From: Anthoceros angustus
Lineage: Eukaryota; Streptophyta; Anthocerotopsida; Anthocerotales; Anthocerotaceae
Direction: 5' to 3'
NCBI GenBank assembly: GCA_010909165.1
Contig: VJWM01000151.1
Span: forward strand, 1 to 64,000
DNA length: 64,000 bases
Every line of letters begins with the position of its first letter. The first letter of the stretch is position 1. The position numbers and the translations under genes were made by a program. Below, one piece after another: positions 57,900 to 64,000 of the stretch. The notes under the pieces are model-generated. The model did not search any database. It saw only the letters and a list, made by a program, of their open reading frames with translations, and was not told the DNA's origin.

Positions 57900-60800
57900 A
57901 AATTTGATAGATAAATCAATGTGATTGCACAAGACGATGTCTCACAAATGTTGCCGCACGGCTTATGATAAAAGGACGAGTAAAAAATCACAATCTACAT
58001 GAAAATTAGGGCCCATATCAAAATTTAGTAATTCCTTCTAGTGCTATGCTATTTGAGAACAATCTTATTTTCATAGTAACCTTTAAATATGATTAGTTAG
58101 ATGTTATTAATCAATCCTTGGCCTTTGAAAATCGGACCTTCTATAATGTCTTTGATTGACCCTACCATATGTATCAAGATTTAAACCAAAATACAAATCA
58201 AAATTTATCCTTGGCCTTTGAAAAGTAGTCTTCTTTGATTTTGAGTCCTTGGTCTTTGAATCTCTCTACTACGGACGACTATAAATGTGCCACCAGCCAC
58301 ACTAATTAGTTATCAAACAAGCTCAACCTTTGACGACCCTTGGTGCATTTCAGTAGCTAGTGACTTTTCAAGCGTGAAGTTACAACATTTTGTTTTGGTG
58401 ACAATGGTGTCCGTGAAAAGGTTTTGAAGAATTTGATGAGGAAATCAAGCCCGATTTCCAAAGAGGATTCATCGCAATTGTTTTCAGCCTGCTAGTATCC
58501 GCTGCAGACGGATAAAACTTGTGTTTCTATTGCGTAGACGGATAACATTTCCGTTCGTTGCTCATATGTCCCGTAGCTTGTTCACCATGCTTCTTAAAAC
58601 TTCGTAGATATCCTTTATCAATCATAAGATGTCGATAAGGAGGTTATGAAAACACTTGACATGGAGCACCGTGAGAAAAATGCTTGTGGGCTTCTATCGC
58701 CTCAACTATTATGGTGCATTTTAGAGTGGAAACCATAACATGCATCGGTTGCAACCTTAACATGCATCGGTTGCAACCTAAGAATTCTTCAAGCACGCTT
58801 TCAAGCGTGAAGTTACAACATTTTGTTTTGGTGACAATGGTGTCTGTGAAAAGGTTTTGAAGAATTTGATGAGGAAATCAAGCCCGATTTCCAAAGAGGA
58901 TTCATCGCAATTGTTTTCAACCGTTAGTATCCGGTACGACGGATAAAACTTGTGTTTCTATTGCGAGACGGATAACATTTCCGTTCTGTTGCTCATATGT
59001 CCCGTAGCTTGTTCACCATGCTTCTTAAAACTTCGTAGATATCCTTTATCAATCATAAGATGTCGATAAGGAGGTTATGAAAACACTTGACATGGAGCAC
59101 CGTGAGAAAATGCTTGTGGGCTTCTATCGCCTCAACTATTATGGTGCATTTTAGAGTGGAAACCATAACATGCATCGGTTGCAACCTTAACATGCATCGG
59201 TTGCAACCTAAGAATTCTTCAAGCACGCTTTCAAGAAGATCACGTGAGGTTACCTTCTTGTAAGATCATTTGATGAGCGTAAAGAGGAGCACAAGTTACA
59301 CAATCATATTCTTGAATTGGTGGAGAAAGGAATTCTTCAATTTTGAAATGGATGATCACACTTGCAAAAGGAATGTAAATGCAAGATCATATTCATTAAT
59401 TTATTTTAGCAGTGATATATTCATTTTATTCTCTTCCTACTTCATGTTTTGAAATGTTTGCAAACCATCATTATGTTACCGAGATCATTTAACTCACACT
59501 GCGCTGCTTTTCTCGCCGTCACCTCATCGCAATTTACAGACTGCACGGATCTCCATCGTAACACGGCCCCTAGAAGATCTAAATCGCCTTTGCTTCAATC
59601 GACAAATGTTGCACTTGATCCGGGAAGGCTCGCCATTCAACGCTCTCCTTAAGATATGGGCTATTGAGCTCCAAGAAGTCTCGAGGCGCGAGTGGATGCC
59701 CGAGTGAATTTTTGGGGCTCTCTTGAAATACTTGGGAAAGATGGTGCGGATGAGAAACACCAAGGCAAGCGGAGCACAACCCGTGATTTTGGTACAAGCG
59801 GCCGAGAGTCTACTATGCCAATTTTTCACAACGCTTGGATCTATTGGGTGTCGTTTCTAGTTATGCTTCTAGAAGCCTCGATAACCGCTCCATAATGAAA
59901 TGCTGGTAAGTAGCTTCTAGACAAGGTTTTAGTATAGTTAATTAGCAATATTCTAGAAAGTGATAAAATAGAAATAGTGATAATATAGAAGAAAATAGAA
60001 AGAGTGATAATATAGAAGCCATGGGTGCCCTAGTCTATATATGTCCTATATACTCACACATATATTATGTATCTTGTGTTGGGTTTTCTATGTTATCTTA
60101 GGTTATAATTATTCTAAAGTAGGTATTTGTTTTCATATCTTGTGTTTGGCCTCTAAAGTTGTCTGCACCTTGTGAACACGAAACGGGTGGTACAAGAATA
60201 ACCGAGGCGTTAAAGAATTTTACAGTGCAAAATCGTCACACACCATCCAAGAAAAACACATAGCTTGATTAGAGAAAGCTCTAAGGAAAAGAAATGGCTG
60301 CTCAATGACTTCATCTAGCATAAATACACGTGGTGACAAGAGGAGGTTTAACGGGTCCGAAAATACCAATGATAATAGGAAAACGCGTTACCACGGAAAA
60401 AGATTCAACGACCAAGTTCAAAAGGAAATCGAGATTCACATGGTCAAGCTCCTCAACTACTTGACAAACTCGAAACCCAACTGCTTACTGTTCATCCGCT
60501 TATACTTTGAGTTCTATCCTCGCATATGTCATTCCACAAACCTCCTCTACATCACAAGACGCGTCCGCCACACAACAATTTTGGACATAATATCAACCAT
60601 ACTTCAAAATTTTACGATGGGAACGATATCAAAATTCCAATCTTGTTCAAGGATGCCTCGGGCATATTTTGAAAATTATGGGCAAATGACTAATACGAGG
60701 GTCTCATCACCTACTTCTGTGTTGGATCCAACCATGTTCAAGGATATCCACGTGCACATGTTCAAGGTCATGCGAAAATGATTAATACTACTAGGGCTGC

Positions 60801-63800
60801 ATTTTATGATGCGAACAATATTCAAACTCCAATCATGTTCAAGGATGCCTCCGCATATTATGAAGATGATGTTAAAATGACTAATACTAGGGTCCCATCA
60901 CCTAGTTCTCGTGTTGGATTTGATCGTGGTCAAGGATATCCTCCGGCACATATCCAAGGTTATGTGGAAATGACTAATACTACGGTCGCCACCGTGTTTT
61001 CTCGAGGCGATGATGTAGGGATTACTAGAAGCCATACGGAAAATAAAGACTACAAGAAAATAGTATGGTATTTGCGCCAACAGCCCGTCCTTATGGAAAA
61101 AGCTAGCATGCAATCATTGTACGTCGTGAAATGCTTCAATTGATGGAAACAATTACGACAACAACATAGCTGGAAAAACGAGATACTACGTCGAAATAGC
61201 CGATGAATTGGCTCAATCACACAAAGTGTCCCATCAATTATTTCCAAACTAGGCAATGCTACACCTATAATTTTAATGAGATCAAGGCCTCATTTGATCG
61301 CAAAAGCGAAGAGGAAAAATTGGAAAAATGGAAAGTGCTTGCATATGGACTTCAAGTACGAATGGAACAATTTCTTGCAATAAGCAATTTACCTAAGCCA
61401 AGTCCTTCATATGACAACAATGGATCAACATCGACATTATGTGAAAGAAAATACGAAATTGGATGGATAGATCAAATGTTATTGCACAAGACGATGTCCC
61501 ACAAAATGTTGCCCCACAAGAAACTACAATAAAAGAAGGAGTATAAAATCAAGATTTATGTGAAAACAATGTCGACTACACTCCAAAATTTTATGATAGG
61601 AAGCCTGGATATAAAAACCCCAATCATATTGAAGGATGCCCTACGGCATATGTTGAAAGTTATGCGAAAATTCCTAATACAAGGGTCCCATCACCTAGTT
61701 CCTGTTGGATCCAATCATGGTCAAGAGTATCCTCCGCACATATCCAAGGTTATGTGGAAATGACTAATACTACTACCGCCACCGTGTTTTCTCGAGGCGA
61801 TGATGTAGGGATTACTAGAAGCCATACGGAAAATAAAGACTACAAGAAAATAGTATGGTATTTGCGCCAACAGCCCGTCCTTATGGAAAAAGCTAGCATG
61901 CAATCATTGTACGTCAGAAAATGCTTCAATTGATGGAAACAATTACGACAACAACATAGCTGGAAAAACGAGATACTACGTCGAAATAGCCGATGAATTG
62001 GCTCAATCGTCAAAGTGTCCCATCAATTATTTCCAAACTAGGCAATGCTACACCTATAATTTTAATGAGATCAAGGCCTCATTTGATCGCAAAAGCGAAG
62101 AGGAAAAATTGGAAAATGGAAAGTGCTTGCATATGGACTTCAAGTACGAATGGAACAATTTCTTGCACAATTTACCTAAGCCAAGTCCTTCATATGACAA
62201 CAACTGGATCAACATCGACATTATGTGAAAGAAAATACGAAATTGGATGGATAGATCAAATGTTATTGCACAAGACGATGTCCCACAAAATGTTGCCCCA
62301 CAAGAAACTACAATAAAAGAAGGAGTATAAAATCAAGATTTATGTGAAAACAATGTCGACCACACTCCAAAATTTTATGATAGGAAGCCTGGATATAAAA
62401 ACCCCAATCATATTGAAGGATGCCCTACGGCATATGTTGAAAAGTTATGCGAAAATTCCTAATACAAGGGTCCCATCACCTAGTTCCTGTTGGATCCAAT
62501 CATGGTCAAGAGTATCCTCCGCACATATCCAAGGTTATGTGGAAATGACTAATACTACGGTCGCCACCGTGTTTTCTCGAGGCGATGATGTAGGGATTAC
62601 TAGAAGCCATACGGAAAATAAAGACTACAAGAAAAATAGTATGGTATTTGCGCCAACAGCCCGTCCTTATGCGGAAAAAGTCGCTAGCATGCAATCATTG
62701 TACGTCGAGGAAATGCTTCAATTGATGGAACAATTACGACAACAACATAGCTGGAAAAACGAGATACTACGTCGAAATAGCCGATGAATTGGCTCAATCA
62801 CAAAAGTGTCCCATCAATTATTTCCAAACTAGGCAATGCTACACCTATAATTTTAATGAGATCAAGGCCTCATTTGATCGCAAAAGCGAAGAGGAAAAAT
62901 TGGAAAAATGGAAAGTGCTTGCATATGGACTTCAAGTACGAATGGAACAATTTCTTGCAATAAGCAATTTACCTAAGCCAAGTCCTTCATATGACAACAA
63001 CTGGATCAACATCGACATTATGTGAAAGAAAATAATGAAATTGGATGGATAGATCAAATGTTATTGCACAAGACGATGTCCCACAAAATGTTGCCCCACA
63101 AGAAACTACAATAAAAGAAGGAGTATAAATCAAGATTTATGTGAAAACAATGTCGACCACACTCCAAAATTTTATGATAGGAAGCCTGGATATAAAAACC
63201 CCAATCATATTGAAGGATGCCCTACGGCATATGTTGAAAAGTTATGCGAAAATTCCTAATACAAGGGTCCCATCACCTAGTTCGTGTTGGATCCAATCAT
63301 GGTCAAGAGTATCCTCCAAGGTTATTCAAAATTCCTAATACAAGGGTCACTAATACAAACACGAAAAGCAATATGGTAATGGTAACAACCCGTCCTTCTC
63401 TAGAAAATCCTAGTACCATGCAACCATTGCATGACGCAGAAAATAAAATGCTTCAATTCATGAAAACAATGAGGACAACATAGGAGAAATAATGAGACAA
63501 TGCTTGCTGAAACAGCTAATGAAATGGCGCAAATGTGTCAAACTGTCCCATCAATCATTTCCAAATAAGAGAAAGCTACACCATTAATCTATCTTTAATG
63601 CAATCAAGGCCTCATTTGATCGCAAAACGAAGAGGAGAATTTGGGAAAATGAAAAGTGCTTGGATATAGACGTCAAATACGAAAGAAACAATTTCTTGCA
63701 CTAGCAATTTACCTAAGCCAAGTCCTTCATATGACAACAACTGGATCAACATCGACATTATGTGAAAGAAAATAATGAAATTGGATGGATAGATCAAATG

Positions 63801-64000
63801 TTATTGCACAAGACGATGTCCCACAAATGTTGCCCCACAAGAAACTACAATAAAAGAAGGAGTATAAATCAAGATTTATGTGAAAACAATGTCTACCACA
63901 CTCCAAAATTTTATGATAGGAAGCCTGGATATAAAAACCCCAATCATATTGAAGGATGCCCTACGGCATATGTTGAAAAGTTATGCGAAAATTCCTAATA
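57900..64000 (+). repeat. Array unit 4, multiple inner duplications, incomplete
   Basis: Order: M1 57900-58403, partial M2 58404-58800, M2 58837-59515, M3 59516-60293, M4 60294-61201, M5 61202-61545, partial M6 61546-61735, M4 tail 61736-61991, M5 61992-62328, partial M6 62329-62519, M4 tail 62520-62784, M5 62785-63127, M6 63128-63482, partial M7 63483-63692, M5 tail 63693-63865, M6 63866 to the edge. M6-to-M4-tail jumps occur twice at the same TATCCTCC string. Confidence 0.9.
58279..58287 (+). promoter_or_regulatory. TATA-like box of module M1 (unit 4)
   Basis: CTATAAATG in the same context as in unit 1. Confidence 0.42.

Larger units (their letters stand above)
41646..64000 (+). repeat. 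Mosaic tandem array of modules M1-M7
   Basis: About 22 kb of the window, running off the right edge, is built from the same seven modules in the same orientation. M1 begins at 41646 (truncated unit), 43318, 47205, 52048 and 57900. The basic order M1-M2-M3-M4-M5-M6-M7 is seen complete in unit 1 (3,887 bp). Later units contain extra M3-M4, M4-M5, M2 or M5-M6 segments. Copies look nearly identical by eye apart from indels. I recognise no known transposon or gene family in it. M1 looks like a promoter, M2, M3 and M4 have long interrupted frames, and M6/M7 are diverged versions of M4/M5. Confidence 0.93.

Noticed and set aside
41646-64000. CRISPR array or bacterial repeat system
   Set aside because: Units are kilobases long with promoter-like and ORF-like modules, and all neighbours are plant transposons.
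1-64000. rRNA, tRNA, organelle or host single-copy genes
   Set aside because: No matching conserved strings were seen on reading both strands. An unaided reading can miss a tRNA or short exon, so this is only a weak negative.
1-64000. Firm assignment to grasses
   Set aside because: GC-rich DNA, CACTA and chromovirus elements fit grasses, but the TNP2 and gypsy core strings differ from cereal forms that I know; lineage left open.

Overview
This window looks like transposon-dense nuclear DNA of a land plant. The evidence is a CACTA (En/Spm) TNP2 transposase, a chromodomain-bearing Ty3/gypsy element primed by the initiator-methionine tRNA, (ATT)n and (TTC)n microsatellites, and no recognisable single-copy host gene, rRNA or tRNA. 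I cannot name the species. The TNP2 and gypsy proteins seem to me rather unlike the common flowering-plant forms, so a non-angiosperm or an unusual lineage is possible. Almost every reading frame is broken by small indels. Near-identical copies within the window differ mostly at CG- and CTGCAG-rich spots, so many breaks may be read error at methylated cytosines and not true decay. 'Pseudogene' below means 'frame broken in this sequence'.

Layout. (1) 1-11.2 kb: GC-rich accessory DNA with a cluster of short palindromes (424-690), a diverged tandem repeat built on CCAAGGACAAATG (2.34-2.83 kb), and an LTR-like sequence present twice (6.0-9.4 kb and 9.8-11.2 kb), the first copy split by a 2-kb segment. 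(2) 11.7-18.0 kb: remains of a CACTA element, with TNP2 on the + strand, an unrecognised downstream part, and a 3' end carrying repeated GTGTTACA/TTGCAACA motifs and a CTAGTAGGG terminus. (3) 18.0-21.25 kb: an (ATT)25 microsatellite, an LTR-like promoter stretch and an unrecognised acidic ORF. (4) 21.26-26.5 kb and 27.9-32.3 kb plus 40.86-41.64 kb: two copies of a 5.2-kb block ('block D') holding an antisense acidic EEEDYV-repeat ORF and a stray gypsy integrase zinc-finger fragment.

(5) 32,308-40,854: a complete Ty3/gypsy chromovirus inserted in the second copy of block D. It has LTRs of 322 and 323 bp, an AGGAT target-site duplication, PBS, gag, protease, a duplicated reverse transcriptase segment, RNase H, integrase, chromodomain and polypurine tract. 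The first block D copy supplies the matching empty site. (6) 40,441-43,824: a 1,692-bp tandem duplication that copied the element's 3' end, giving a third LTR that resembles a solo LTR.

(7) 41.6 kb to the window end: a mosaic tandem array of an unrecognised sequence. Seven modules (M1-M7) follow one another: M1 is promoter-like, M2 and M3 are ORF-bearing, M4/M6 encode a repeat of about 45 residues, and M5/M7 are diverged partners. Four successive units grow from 3.9 to more than 6 kb as modules are re-duplicated at short homologies. The array continues past the right edge. It is the part of the window most likely to be undescribed.
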